Source: Bradyrhizobium sp. B124 (GTDB taxonomy: Bacteria; Pseudomonadota; Alphaproteobacteria; Rhizobiales; Xanthobacteraceae). Taken from it: 64,000 nucleotides of DNA. Where the stretch lies: positions 5,770,001 to 5,834,000 of the forward strand of contig NZ_CP152413.1 in the NCBI RefSeq assembly GCF_038967635.1, written 5' to 3'. A program made the position numbers and the translations under genes. The stretch's first letter is position 1. Each line of letters begins with the position of its first letter. Positions 44,762 to 55,996 of this stretch are shown here, one piece after another. Below the pieces are notes generated by a model. That model was not told where the DNA came from, did no database searches, and was given only the letters and a program-made list of their open reading frames with translations.

Positions 44762-46189
44762 GTGACCCGTCGAAAGCTCGCCTTCATTCTCATTGCCACC
44801 ACCGCCTGCGGTGCGCTGGCGCTGTCCGCCGCCCGGGCCCGCGATGTGCCCAAGGTCGCGACTGGCTTTGTCGCCAACGTCGTCTGCTCGGAGACCTTCG
44901 TCAGCGGGCTCGACCCCCGGCGAAACCTGGCCGAGACCACGGACGCGATGCCGGGGGCCGGCCTGATCACCTGGGCGATGGACACCGAGGTCGACCTCGA
45001 TCGCAAGGACGTCACCGTAACGCTGTTCGGGCTTGGCCGCAGCCATGCGGTCTATCGCGAGGGCATGGGCTGCACGCTCGATCATGGCGAGACGCTGGCC
45101 GATACCGCGCCTCCGCCCTCGAAACCGCAAGCCGCATCGCTGCCCGAGATCGCAGGTCCTGCGCTCGTCGCGCCGCAAAGCCCGCAGCTTGGGGCCGCGC
45201 TCGACCGCGCCTTTGCCGAGCCGGCGGAGCCGCCGTTCCGCCACACCCGCGCTGTTGTCGTGATGAAGGACGGTCGCATCGTCGCCGAGCGCTACGCCGA
45301 CGGCATCCGCATCGAGACGCCGCTGCTCGGCTTCTCCATGAGCAAGTCGGCGATCTCGGCCCTGATCGGAATCCTCGTCCGCGAGGGCAGGCTGACGCGC
45401 GACCAGCCGGTCCCGATCGCTGCCTGGCGGAATCCCGACGATCCGCGCCACGCGATCACGGTCGACGAGCTGCTGCGCCACACCGCAGGGCTTGCGCTCG
45501 GCAGCTCGCTGCAGGCGTCGCTGGCGTCCGTGCTCGAGCCGGTCAACCGCATGAAGTTCATGGAATCGGATATGGCCGCCTTCGCCGAGAGTGCTCCGCT
45601 GGAGAGCGCGCCTGGCCAGGTCTGGAATTATCATGACGGCAACTACCTCATCCTCTCGCATCTGATCCGCAACGCCGCCGGCGGGCACGCGGCGGACGTC
45701 ATCCGCTTCGCGCGTGAAAAGCTCTTCGGTCCGCTCGGCATGCGCAATGTCGTGATGCAGTTCGATGCTGCGGGCACGCCGGAAGGATCGGGCGCGATGA
45801 TGGCGAGTGCACGCGACTGGGCGCGTCTCGGCCAGCTCTACCTCAACGACGGGATGGCCGGCGACAAGCGCATCCTGCCGGAGGGCTGGGCGGCCTATTC
45901 GGCTTCGGCCACGCCGAATGCCTGGGTCGGCTACGGCGCGGGCTTCTGGACCAATCTCGGCAACAGTTTCGGCGCCAACCATCGCATCGCGCATGGCTGG
46001 CCGCGCGATGCGTATTTCGCCAAGGGCACGATCGGGCAGTATGTGATCATCGTGCCGTCACAGCGGCTCGTCATCGTCCGCCTCGGCCGCTCGCCGAACA
46101 TGCCGCCCGAGGTGGACGGCGTGTTCGATCTGGTTCGCGATGTGGTGACGGCGACCTCCACAAGCGCGCGGCTCGCGGGCGGCAATTGA
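44762..46189 (+). CDS. Secreted serine hydrolase, beta-lactamase family
   Basis: 475 residues. A signal peptide (TRRKLAFILIATTACGALALSA) ends near ARA. The nucleophile motif SMSK is near residue 192 and a Tyr/Asn motif is in WNYHDGNYLI. The N-terminal 110 residues before the catalytic domain are of unknown role. GTG at 44762 lies behind a GGAGG, whereas the ATG at 44747 overlaps that site. Probably a periplasmic esterase or amide hydrolase related to 6-aminohexanoate-dimer hydrolase. Confidence 0.83.
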   Translation: MTRRKLAFILIATTACGALALSAARARDVPKVATGFVANVVCSETFVSGLDPRRNLAETTDAMPGAGLITWAMDTEVDLDRKDVTVTLFGLGRSHAVYREGMGCTLDHGETLADTAPPPSKPQAASLPEIAGPALVAPQSPQLGAALDRAFAEPAEPPFRHTRAVVVMKDGRIVAERYADGIRIETPLLGFSMSKSAISALIGILVREGRLTRDQPVPIAAWRNPDDPRHAITVDELLRHTAGLALGSSLQASLASVLEPVNRMKFMESDMAAFAESAPLESAPGQVWNYHDGNYLILSHLIRNAAGGHAADVIRFAREKLFGPLGMRNVVMQFDAAGTPEGSGAMMASARDWARLGQLYLNDGMAGDKRILPEGWAAYSASATPNAWVGYGAGFWTNLGNSFGANHRIAHGWPRDAYFAKGTIGQYVIIVPSQRLVIVRLGRSPNMPPEVDGVFDLVRDVVTATSTSARLAGGN

Positions 46190-46316
46190 TGGAGACGTCA
46201 CACACCACCCGCGCGATCGTGAATTGAATCTCGGCCTCCGGAATTTTCTGATGCTGTGGCGCATCTCGCAGGAGGTGCGCCACAGTTCCTTAAGATTACC
46301 TCAGCCGGAGACCATC

Positions 46317-46607
46317 ATGCCGAAAGCCTACTGGATCGTGCACGTCACGGTGCACGATGAAGCTCGCTATCCCGAGTATCTCGCCGCCGCGATGCCGGTA
46401 TTTGCCCGATACGGCGCCCATTTCATCGTGCGCAATGGCTCGTATGAGGTGATGGAAGGTGCGACGCGCCAGCGCAACTTCGTCATCGAGTTCAAGGATC
46501 GCGCCACCGCGATGGAGTGCTACACCTGCCCCGACTATCAGGCCGCGAAAGCAATCCGGCAGAAATACTCGGACGGGGATTTTGTGATCATTGATGGAGC
46601 GGAGTAG
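46317..46607 (+). CDS. DUF1330 domain-containing protein
   Basis: A small ferredoxin-like-fold protein of 96 residues. The family pattern is clear: KAYWIVHVTVHDEARYPEY, FARYGAHFIVRNG and FVIEFKDRATAMECY, followed by a C-terminal strand. DUF1330 proteins are dimeric alpha/beta-barrel-type proteins of unknown function. The ATG at 46317 is chosen because homology starts there. A family B hairpin follows the stop. Confidence 0.88.
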   Translation: MPKAYWIVHVTVHDEARYPEYLAAAMPVFARYGAHFIVRNGSYEVMEGATRQRNFVIEFKDRATAMECYTCPDYQAAKAIRQKYSDGDFVIIDGAE

Positions 46608-46612
46608 GTCTC

Positions 46613-46654
46613 CGTCATTCCGGGCTCAGCCCTTCGGGCTGCCCCGGAATGACG
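46613..46654. repeat. Hairpin repeat, family B copy 4
   Basis: CGTCATTCCGGGCTCAGCCC faces GGGCTGCCCCGGAATGACG. It is the short form, as at 2104, and starts within 6 bp of the DUF1330 stop. Confidence 0.75.
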
Positions 46655-46727
46655 AGGGGTCGGAACGCGCCTGCCACCGATTTGCCCGACGACGCAAGCC
46701 CCCGCAGCAATTGCGCCTCATCCCCAT

Positions 46728-46850
46728 CGTCGTCCTGGCGAAAGCCAGGACCCATTACCCCAAATGAGAATTGGTGCGCGACGCTGGGGCCGCAGCTCAC
46801 TCTCACAACGCAACCCTGTGGTTATGGGTCCCCGCTTTCGCAGGGACGAC
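46728..46850. repeat. Hairpin-ended MITE-like unit, family F copy 2
   Basis: The left end GTCCTGGCGAAAGCCAGGAC is a perfect hairpin followed by CCATTACC. The right end, reversed, is GTCCCTGCGAAAGCGGGGAC followed by CCATAACCACAGGGT. The interior CTGGGGCCGCAGCT matches copy 1 at 42561, and the segment CAACGCAACCCTGTGGTTA is identical in both. Confidence 0.65.
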
Positions 46851-46895
46851 AGCTGTGGGCGCGGCGTGCAGCCTTTGCAGTAACGATAGATCCGC

Positions 46896-48266
46896 CTACT
46901 GCCGCCCCAGCTGCGTCGCCTTCTCCACGCGGTCGAACCGCTCCAGCGTCAGGATCGCGTCCGCGAGCTGGTCGGCGCGCTTGTCGAGCACCGGGCGGGC
47001 CAGCGTCAGGAACTTCTGCTGCATCGCCTTTGCATCCGGGAACGAGGTCGGTTCGCCGGATGGATCGGCATAGAGGCGCTCATGGGTGCCGTCATCGGTG
47101 GTGATCGAGACGCGGGCGCCGAACGGATGGGTACGGCCGACCTCGAGGCGGTCGTCCTGCACCACGTCGAACTTGTCGGCGAGCGCGTCGATCGCCGCAT
47201 CACCGAGCCGGTCGTAATCATCCCAGCCGAAATGGCCCTGGTCGAGCGCGATCGCGCCGGTGAAGAACATCGAGAACTGGCCGCCGACCACCGAGGTCGG
47301 GTGACGCTTGGTGGCGGCGTCGCCGGTCAGCGTGATGCCGTTGCGGTGCAAGCCGATCTCGACCTTCCTGATCTGGTCCGGCGTCAGATTGTGCTCGCGC
47401 CGCATCGCGATCAGCGCGTCGATCGCGGCATGGGTATAGCGGCAGCTCGGATACGGCTTCACGCCGATCTTCAGCGTCTCGTAGGTGTGGCCCAAGCCCG
47501 CCACCGCCTTGTCCGGATGGGCGTCATCGGTATAGCCGACCAAAAGGCCGTGCTTGCCCTCGACCGACTCGCTCGAGCCGATGAAGTCGTTGCGCGCAAG
47601 CGTCGCTGCGATCACGCCGTTCATCGCGGCGGCGCCGACCTGGTAGCGCTTGTTCCAGGCGCCGTTGACCAGGAATTGCAGCGAGCCCGCGGCCTGGCTG
47701 CCGGAGACGCCGAACGCGGAGATGATCTGTTCCTTCGACAGTCCGAACAGTTTTGCCGCCGCCGCGGCGGCGCCATAGGTGCCGGCCGTCGCGGTCGGGT
47801 GGAAGCCGCGGGCGTAATGCGAGGTCGGGTCGAGCGCGTTGCCGAGCCGGCAGCACACTTCATAACCGGCAACGATTGCGGTCAGCACGTCGCGGCCGGA
47901 CGCGCCGACCATCTCGCCGATCGCGAACGCGGCAGGCACCACGGGTGCGCTCGGATGCAGCGAGGAATCGGCGTGGGTGTCGTCGAAGTCGAGCGAATGG
48001 CCGAGCGCGCCGTTGAGCAGCGCCGCCACCGCGGGCGTCCAGGTCTTGGTGTCGCCGAACACCGTGGCCTCGCCCTTGCCGTCCAGCGCCAGCGCTTCCA
48101 GCATCTTCATCAGCGAGGGCGTCGATTCCGCATCGCGGCGGGCGCGGATGGTGCTGCCCAGGAAATCCAGCGTCAAAACCTTGGCACGCTCCAGCACCTC
48201 CGGCGGAATGTCGGAATATTTCAGGTCGGCGACGTAGGCGGCGAGCGTTGCGGTTTCGTGGGCCAT
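46896..48266 (-). CDS. MmgE/PrpD family protein
   Basis: 456 residues of the 2-methylcitrate dehydratase/cis-aconitate decarboxylase fold. Wording includes LDFLGSTIRARRD, GHSLDFDDTHADSSLHPSAP, ATAGTYGAAAAAAKLFGL and YPSCRYTHAAIDAL. True PrpD acts in the methylcitrate cycle, but this protein is not next to prpB or prpC, so the substrate is open. The stop lies just beyond a family F repeat. Confidence 0.9.
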   Translation of the reverse strand: MAHETATLAAYVADLKYSDIPPEVLERAKVLTLDFLGSTIRARRDAESTPSLMKMLEALALDGKGEATVFGDTKTWTPAVAALLNGALGHSLDFDDTHADSSLHPSAPVVPAAFAIGEMVGASGRDVLTAIVAGYEVCCRLGNALDPTSHYARGFHPTATAGTYGAAAAAAKLFGLSKEQIISAFGVSGSQAAGSLQFLVNGAWNKRYQVGAAAMNGVIAATLARNDFIGSSESVEGKHGLLVGYTDDAHPDKAVAGLGHTYETLKIGVKPYPSCRYTHAAIDALIAMRREHNLTPDQIRKVEIGLHRNGITLTGDAATKRHPTSVVGGQFSMFFTGAIALDQGHFGWDDYDRLGDAAIDALADKFDVVQDDRLEVGRTHPFGARVSITTDDGTHERLYADPSGEPTSFPDAKAMQQKFLTLARPVLDKRADQLADAILTLERFDRVEKATQLGRQ

Positions 48267-48413
48267 CGTGTTTCCTCAATTTTGCGGCGCAGGGTAGGCG
48301 GGCGGGTTTGGCCTTTCAAGCCACCTTGCCGCCGCGGGCAGCAGCCATGCTTACGGTCGCTGGACGTCAAGTCATGTAACACGGGCCTTTCCATTGATTG
48401 CGGATCAGGGTGC

Positions 48414-49553
48414 ATGAGGACCTTCGCAAAACGCATGTTCGACCAGCTCTGGACCCGCAGGACGCAGTTGGCGCTGGCGGTCCGGATCGCATCCGCCGGC
48501 GTGGCCGCCTATACCATCGCGCTCGCGTTGCACCTCATGCTGCCGCTATGGGCGGTGCTGACCTCGCTGATCGTGACCCAGATGAGCGTCGGCCGCTCGC
48601 TGAAGGCGACCCGCGACTACATGCTCGGCACCATCGGCGGCGCCATCTATGGCGGCGCGATCGCGGTGCTGATCCCGCATTCCGGCGAGGGCAGCCTGCT
48701 GGCGCTGCTGGTGCTGGCGATCGTGCCGCTGGCGTTCATCGCCGCGCTCAATCCCAGCCTGAACTCGGCGACGGTGACGGCGGTGATCGTGCTGCTGCTG
48801 CCGACGATGCATCATTCCAATCCGCTGGACTCAGCGATCGACCGCGTCCTCGAGGTCACGGTCGGTGCGCTGACTGGCCTTGTGATCTCGTTCCTGGTGC
48901 TGCCGTCGCGCGCGGTCAGCCAGATCAGGGTCAATGCATCGAAGCTGCTGGAACTGCTCTCAGCAGCGTTCGCCGAATTGCTCGCCGGCCTGACCCGCGG
49001 GCTCGACAACGACGCACTGCACCGGATCCAGGATGGCATCGGCACCGCGGTGACCAATCTGCACGCGACCGGCCTCGAGGCCGAGCGTGAACGCACCATG
49101 CATCTGTCATCCGGGCCGGACACCGGTCCGCTGCTGCGGACCATCCAGCGGCTACGGCACGACGTTGTGATGATCGGGCGCGCCTGCGTGGTGCCGCTGC
49201 CGGCCGATATCCAGGCCAGGCTGGCGCGGCCATTGGCCGACGTCAGCCATGCCATCGTGACTTACATGGTGGCGGTCGCGACCGCCCTGCGCGCCGGCAG
49301 CGGCCCGGCCGACATGGCGCCGGTCGATGCCGCGCTGCATGCCTACAGCGAGGAGGTTGCCGCGGTGCGCAGCGAGGGCCTGACCCGGGGCCTTCCGGTC
49401 GATGCCATGGAGCGGTTCTTCGCGCTCGGCTTTTCGCTCGACCAGATGCGGCAGAACCTGAACGACCTCAAGCGCTGCCACGGCAATTGGTGCACGAACG
49501 AGGATTCTTCCGAGAAGATCGTTGCGGAAACTTCGGAGAAGAGCGCGGCATGA
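48414..49553 (+). CDS. FUSC family membrane protein (aromatic acid exporter-like)
   Basis: 379 residues. A block of about six hydrophobic segments fills residues 25-165 (VAAYTIALALHLMLPLWAVLT; GGAIYGGAIAVL; GALTGLVISFLVLPS), followed by a helical cytoplasmic domain. It fits the fusaric-acid-resistance/aromatic-acid-exporter family. ATG at 48414 has a CAGGG upstream; the open frame extends far upstream, antisense to the MmgE gene, and that part is not coding. No membrane-fusion partner gene is adjacent. Confidence 0.86.
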   Translation: MRTFAKRMFDQLWTRRTQLALAVRIASAGVAAYTIALALHLMLPLWAVLTSLIVTQMSVGRSLKATRDYMLGTIGGAIYGGAIAVLIPHSGEGSLLALLVLAIVPLAFIAALNPSLNSATVTAVIVLLLPTMHHSNPLDSAIDRVLEVTVGALTGLVISFLVLPSRAVSQIRVNASKLLELLSAAFAELLAGLTRGLDNDALHRIQDGIGTAVTNLHATGLEAERERTMHLSSGPDTGPLLRTIQRLRHDVVMIGRACVVPLPADIQARLARPLADVSHAIVTYMVAVATALRAGSGPADMAPVDAALHAYSEEVAAVRSEGLTRGLPVDAMERFFALGFSLDQMRQNLNDLKRCHGNWCTNEDSSEKIVAETSEKSAA

Positions 49554-49560
49554 CCCGTGG

Positions 49561-50217
49561 CTATGCCGTGCGGCGCGTCAGGCCCTTGCTCTCCATGCGC
49601 CAGATCAGGAGATCGATACGGTCCTGACCGAAGAACGGTTCGTTGGCGAATACAAAGGTCGGCACACCCCAATGGCCGGAGGCCGCATGCGCGTCCTCGT
49701 TGCCCTTGATGACCGCTTCATGGCGATCGGGATCGGCCGCGATCGCCGCATCCATCGCGGCGAGATCGAAGCCTGCGGCATCGGCCGCTTTCGCCAGATG
49801 ATCGCCCTCGTTCCAGCCCTTCACCGAGCCGTCCCACAGCACGCGGCTGATGGCGGAGGTGAAGGCAAGCGACCGCCCCTCGAGCTGCGCGGCGGCGCCG
49901 AGCCGGGTCAGGCGGTGGATGTAGGGCTGATGCGTGGCGACGTCGAGCGTCGTCATGTCTTGCACGATCGGGTCCGGGCGCGGAAAGCGGAACGGGATGT
50001 TCTCGTGCTTGGCGACGCGGCTGGAATCCAGCACGACATAGCGGGCGAATTGCGGATTGGTCTTCTTGAAGAAGCCGGGCACGCGCACCGCGAGCGGATA
50101 GACCGGCCGCAAATTCACCGCGACATCGTAGTCGGCGACCATCTTCAGCGTCTTCGGCAACGCCAGATAGCTGTACGGACTGCGGAACGAGAAGAACAGG
50201 TCGACCGACAAGGTCAT
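49561..50217 (-). CDS. 2-hydroxychromene-2-carboxylate isomerase-like (DsbA/kappa-GST fold)
   Basis: 218 residues of the HCCA-isomerase/kappa-class GST group. The start VDLFFSFRSPYSYLALPK carries the conserved Ser that binds glutathione in this family. A helical insert and the C-terminal WGVPTFVFANEPFFGQDRID follow, the latter containing the cis-Pro. GGAGG precedes the ATG. Family members act in naphthalene-type aromatic breakdown, but no ring-cleavage genes are present here, so the true substrate is unknown. It is convergent with the FUSC gene. Confidence 0.88.
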   Translation of the reverse strand: MTLSVDLFFSFRSPYSYLALPKTLKMVADYDVAVNLRPVYPLAVRVPGFFKKTNPQFARYVVLDSSRVAKHENIPFRFPRPDPIVQDMTTLDVATHQPYIHRLTRLGAAAQLEGRSLAFTSAISRVLWDGSVKGWNEGDHLAKAADAAGFDLAAMDAAIAADPDRHEAVIKGNEDAHAASGHWGVPTFVFANEPFFGQDRIDLLIWRMESKGLTRRTA

Positions 50218-50266
50218 GCGCTAGCCTCCGTTCGGTGTGACCTCGTCGACCTTCATCCGGCAACCT

Positions 50267-51664
50267 TCATCCTACCAGTCTGCGTGCCAGCAGGCGGAAA
50301 CGCAAGATCAGGAGGGTCGCGTAGACCGCAGTTCCGAGCGACAATCCGATCCAGACGCCGGGGGCGTTGAGGTTGGCCCAGAAGGCCAGCGCAGAGGCCG
50401 ACGCAAAGCCGATCAGCCAATAGCTGATGACGGCGAACAGCAGCGGCACCTGGGTGTCGTTCATGCCGCGCAGCGCGCCGGCGGTGGTGGTCTGCACGCC
50501 ATCGGCGATGAAGAACGTCGCGCCGATCAGGAGCAGCATTGCGGTGAGCTGCGCGGTGGCGTCGGAGGCTTCGCCGAGGAACAGGGCCGCGATCTCGAAG
50601 CGCGCCAGAATCACCGCGAGCGTCATGATGCTCATGAAGACGCCGGAGAGCGCGACCGCGACGAAGCCGGCACGCTGCACCGCGTCGGGGTCACGGCGGC
50701 CGACGGCGTGGCCGACCCGCACGGTGGCGGCCATGCTGACGCCGAACGGCACCATGAACAGGATCGCCGCGATCTGCAGCGCGATCTGGTGCGCCGCCAG
50801 CGCCGTGGTGCTGATCAGCCCCATCAGCAGGCCGGCCGCGCCGAACAAGCCGTACTCCAGCAGAAAGGCGATCGAGATCGGCGCGCCGACGGCGACAAGC
50901 TTGCCCATCAACGGCCAGTCGATGCGCCAGACGCGGCTGAACACATGGTACTTGCGGAACGGGCGGCGCCGCGCCGCGAACCACGCGCCGGCGAGGAAGG
51001 TGCCGAGATTGACGATCGTGGTCGCAAGTCCGGCGCCGAACATGCCGAGTTCGGGCATGCCCCCTTTGCCGTAGAGCAGAAGATAGACCATCAGTGCATT
51101 GGCCGGGATCGCCGCGAGCGTGATCCACAGCACCGGCTCCGGCCGGTTCACCGCGCTCATGAAGCCGCGGATCGCAATGAACCACAGCGCCGGCAGGATG
51201 CCCCAGGCGAGCCCGAACAGATATTGCTGCGCCAGATGCGCGGTGGCCTGGGTCTGGCCGAGCGCGAGCAGGATGCGCTCGCCATGGAACGGCAGCGCCA
51301 TCAGCGGCAGCACCATGAAGAACCCGGTCCACAGGCCGACGCGGAGCGCGCGCCGCATCACGCGCGGGTTGCGGGCGCCGAATGCCTGCGCGGCCAGCGG
51401 CGAGACCGCCGACATCATGCCCATGCCGATCGTGAAGCTGACGAAATACACGGTGTGCGCCAGCGCCGCCGCGGCGACGTTCTCGCTGCCGAGCCGGCCG
51501 ATGAAGGCGAGATCGGTCGTCATCATCGCGATCTGCCCGAGCTGTGTCAGCGCAAGCGGCACGGCGAGCTTCAGCGTTTCGGCGAGCTCGGCCGTGAGCA
51601 GCTTGCGAGAGGGGACGACGGCCGCGCGCGCCGCGGCCGGGTCGATCTTGTCGATGCAGGTCAT
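50267..51664 (-). CDS. MATE family efflux transporter
   Basis: 465 residues with about 12 hydrophobic segments in two homologous halves. The first half has LALTQLGQIAMMTTDLAFIGRLGS and the second has similar wording near GAPISIAFLLEYGLFGAAGLLMG. Such transporters expel cationic drugs or organic compounds in exchange for H+ or Na+. It is downstream of murA but separated by about 150 bp containing a degenerate repeat. The transported substrate is not predictable. Confidence 0.92.
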   Translation of the reverse strand: MTCIDKIDPAAARAAVVPSRKLLTAELAETLKLAVPLALTQLGQIAMMTTDLAFIGRLGSENVAAAALAHTVYFVSFTIGMGMMSAVSPLAAQAFGARNPRVMRRALRVGLWTGFFMVLPLMALPFHGERILLALGQTQATAHLAQQYLFGLAWGILPALWFIAIRGFMSAVNRPEPVLWITLAAIPANALMVYLLLYGKGGMPELGMFGAGLATTIVNLGTFLAGAWFAARRRPFRKYHVFSRVWRIDWPLMGKLVAVGAPISIAFLLEYGLFGAAGLLMGLISTTALAAHQIALQIAAILFMVPFGVSMAATVRVGHAVGRRDPDAVQRAGFVAVALSGVFMSIMTLAVILARFEIAALFLGEASDATAQLTAMLLLIGATFFIADGVQTTTAGALRGMNDTQVPLLFAVISYWLIGFASASALAFWANLNAPGVWIGLSLGTAVYATLLILRFRLLARRLVG

Positions 51665-51761
51665 GACGGCACGCTTAGCACGGCAAACCGGCCGGAAGGA
51701 TGGCCAAACTGCCCAAACGCGACGATCTCACGCAGAGATCATCGCCTCCCAAATTGTCGTT

Positions 51762-51811
51762 TGAGCATGGTCCGACCGGAAGAACGCTTCACGTTTTTCC
51801 GGATCATGCCC
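51762..51811. repeat. Degenerate RIME-like repeat, family C copy 3
   Basis: TGAGCATGGTCCGACCGGAA on the left and TTTTTCCGGATCATGCCCG on the right make an imperfect dyad of the 4058/14763 type. It lies in the murA-MATE gap. Confidence 0.55.
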
Positions 51812-51814
51812 GGA

Positions 51815-53107
51815 TCACGATCGCGCTGGTATCCGCTTGATCTTGGCGCCGAGCGCGTTGAGTCGTTCGTCGATCCGCTCATAGCCGCGCTCGATCTGGT
51901 CGGCATTGTTGATGGTGGAGGTGCCGTTGGCGCACACCGCGGCCAGCAGCATCGCCATACCGGCGCGGATGTCGGGCGAGTTCATCGGCGCGCCGCGCAG
52001 CCGGCTCGGACCGGCCACGATCGCGCGGTGCGGATCGCACAGCACGATCCGGCCACCCATCGCGATCAGGTTGTCGACGAAGAACATCCGCGACTCGAAC
52101 ATCTTCTCGTGCATCAGGATGACGCCGTCGCACTGCGTCGCGGTGACGATCGCGATCGACATAAGGTCCGCCGGGAAGGCGGGCCAGGGCTGGTCCTCGA
52201 GCTTCGGCACGTGGCCGCCGAAATCGTCCTGGATCTTCATGGTCTGGTTCGACGGCACGACGAGGTCGTCGCCCTCGACGCCGCAGACGATGCCGAGCCG
52301 TTCAAAGCCCATCCGGATCGAGCGCAAATGCTCGACGCCGGCGCGCGCGATGCGCAGCGGCGAGCGGGTCACCGCGGCAAGCCCGATCAGCGATCCGACT
52401 TCGATATGGTCGGGCTGGATCGCGTAGCTCGTGCCGCCGAGCGTCGCCTGGCCGTGCACTGTGATGGTGTTGGTGCCGATACCTTCGATCTTCGCGCCGA
52501 GCGCGACCAGGAAATTGGCGAGGTCCTGCACATGCGGCTCGGAGGCCGCGTTGCGCAGATAGGTGGTGCCGCGGGCGGCGACGGCGGCGACCAGCGCGTT
52601 CTCCGTCGCGGTGACGCTGGGCTCGTCGAGGAACACATCGGCGCCCTTCAGGCGCGCGGCGCGGAATTCCAGCCGGTGCGTCGCGGTGACCGTGGCGCCG
52701 AGCTGCTCGAAGGCCAGAAAATGCGTGTCGAGCCGGCGGCGGCCGATCACGTCGCCGCCGGGCGGCGGCAACGCGACCTCGCCGCAGCGGGCGAGCAGCG
52801 GACCTGCCAGCAGGATCGAGGCGCGGATCCGCGCGCACAGAGCCGGATCGAGATCGGCGGCGCGGATCTCCTTGGCATGGATCTGCAGCGTGTTGCGCTC
52901 GGTCCATTCGGCGCTGGCGCCGACCGAGCGGCACAGCTCGACCAGCGTTTCGGTGTCGCGAATGCGCGGCACGTTGGTCAGCGTGACCGGATGCTCGGTG
53001 AGCAGGGCAGCTGCGATGATCGGCAGCGCGGAGTTCTTGTTGCCCGACGGCTCGATGGTGCCCGAAAGGCGGCGGCCGCCTTCGACGATGTATTGGATCG
53101 GCGGCAC
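51815..53107 (-). CDS. murA: UDP-N-acetylglucosamine 1-carboxyvinyltransferase, Asp-type active site
   Basis: The first committed enzyme of peptidoglycan synthesis, 430 residues of EPSP-synthase-like fold. SGNKNSALP (Lys24/Asn25 region) opens it; FPADLMSIAI supplies the general-base Asp region, and SPDIRAGMAML the late substrate Arg. The catalytic loop reads PPPGGDVIGRR: residue 119 is Asp (codon at 52751-52753) where Escherichia coli has Cys115. Asp at this position is known to give fosfomycin-insensitive MurA in mycobacteria. A second, Cys-type murA may exist elsewhere. It lies 3' of gyrB, about 225 bp away. Confidence 0.88.
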   Translation of the reverse strand: MPPIQYIVEGGRRLSGTIEPSGNKNSALPIIAAALLTEHPVTLTNVPRIRDTETLVELCRSVGASAEWTERNTLQIHAKEIRAADLDPALCARIRASILLAGPLLARCGEVALPPPGGDVIGRRRLDTHFLAFEQLGATVTATHRLEFRAARLKGADVFLDEPSVTATENALVAAVAARGTTYLRNAASEPHVQDLANFLVALGAKIEGIGTNTITVHGQATLGGTSYAIQPDHIEVGSLIGLAAVTRSPLRIARAGVEHLRSIRMGFERLGIVCGVEGDDLVVPSNQTMKIQDDFGGHVPKLEDQPWPAFPADLMSIAIVTATQCDGVILMHEKMFESRMFFVDNLIAMGGRIVLCDPHRAIVAGPSRLRGAPMNSPDIRAGMAMLLAAVCANGTSTINNADQIERGYERIDERLNALGAKIKRIPARS

Positions 53108-53331
53108 GCGGAATGTCCCCTAACGCATCATCCAGACTTGGATTCGAATGTGGCCACGCGAAATTCCGCAACGGAATCAATGGCTGTCCGGCACCGTAAC
53201 ACAACTCCCGGCGCAGCTTCCACACGAAAGGTAGCCGCGCGACGGTGCGAAGCGCGCGGTCACGGACACGTCATCTCGGCCGAGCCGTCGCGTCGGCAGC
53301 GCATGTCGGCCTGGCCGCCGGGAGCAGGTCC

Positions 53332-55989
<2,658 letters not shown>

Positions 55990-55996
55990 CCCGCCC

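Noticed and set aside
47082..48413. A 5' extension of the FUSC gene through the antisense of the MmgE/PrpD gene
   Set aside because: FUSC homology and the first membrane segment begin just after 48414. The extension is low-complexity shadow sequence.
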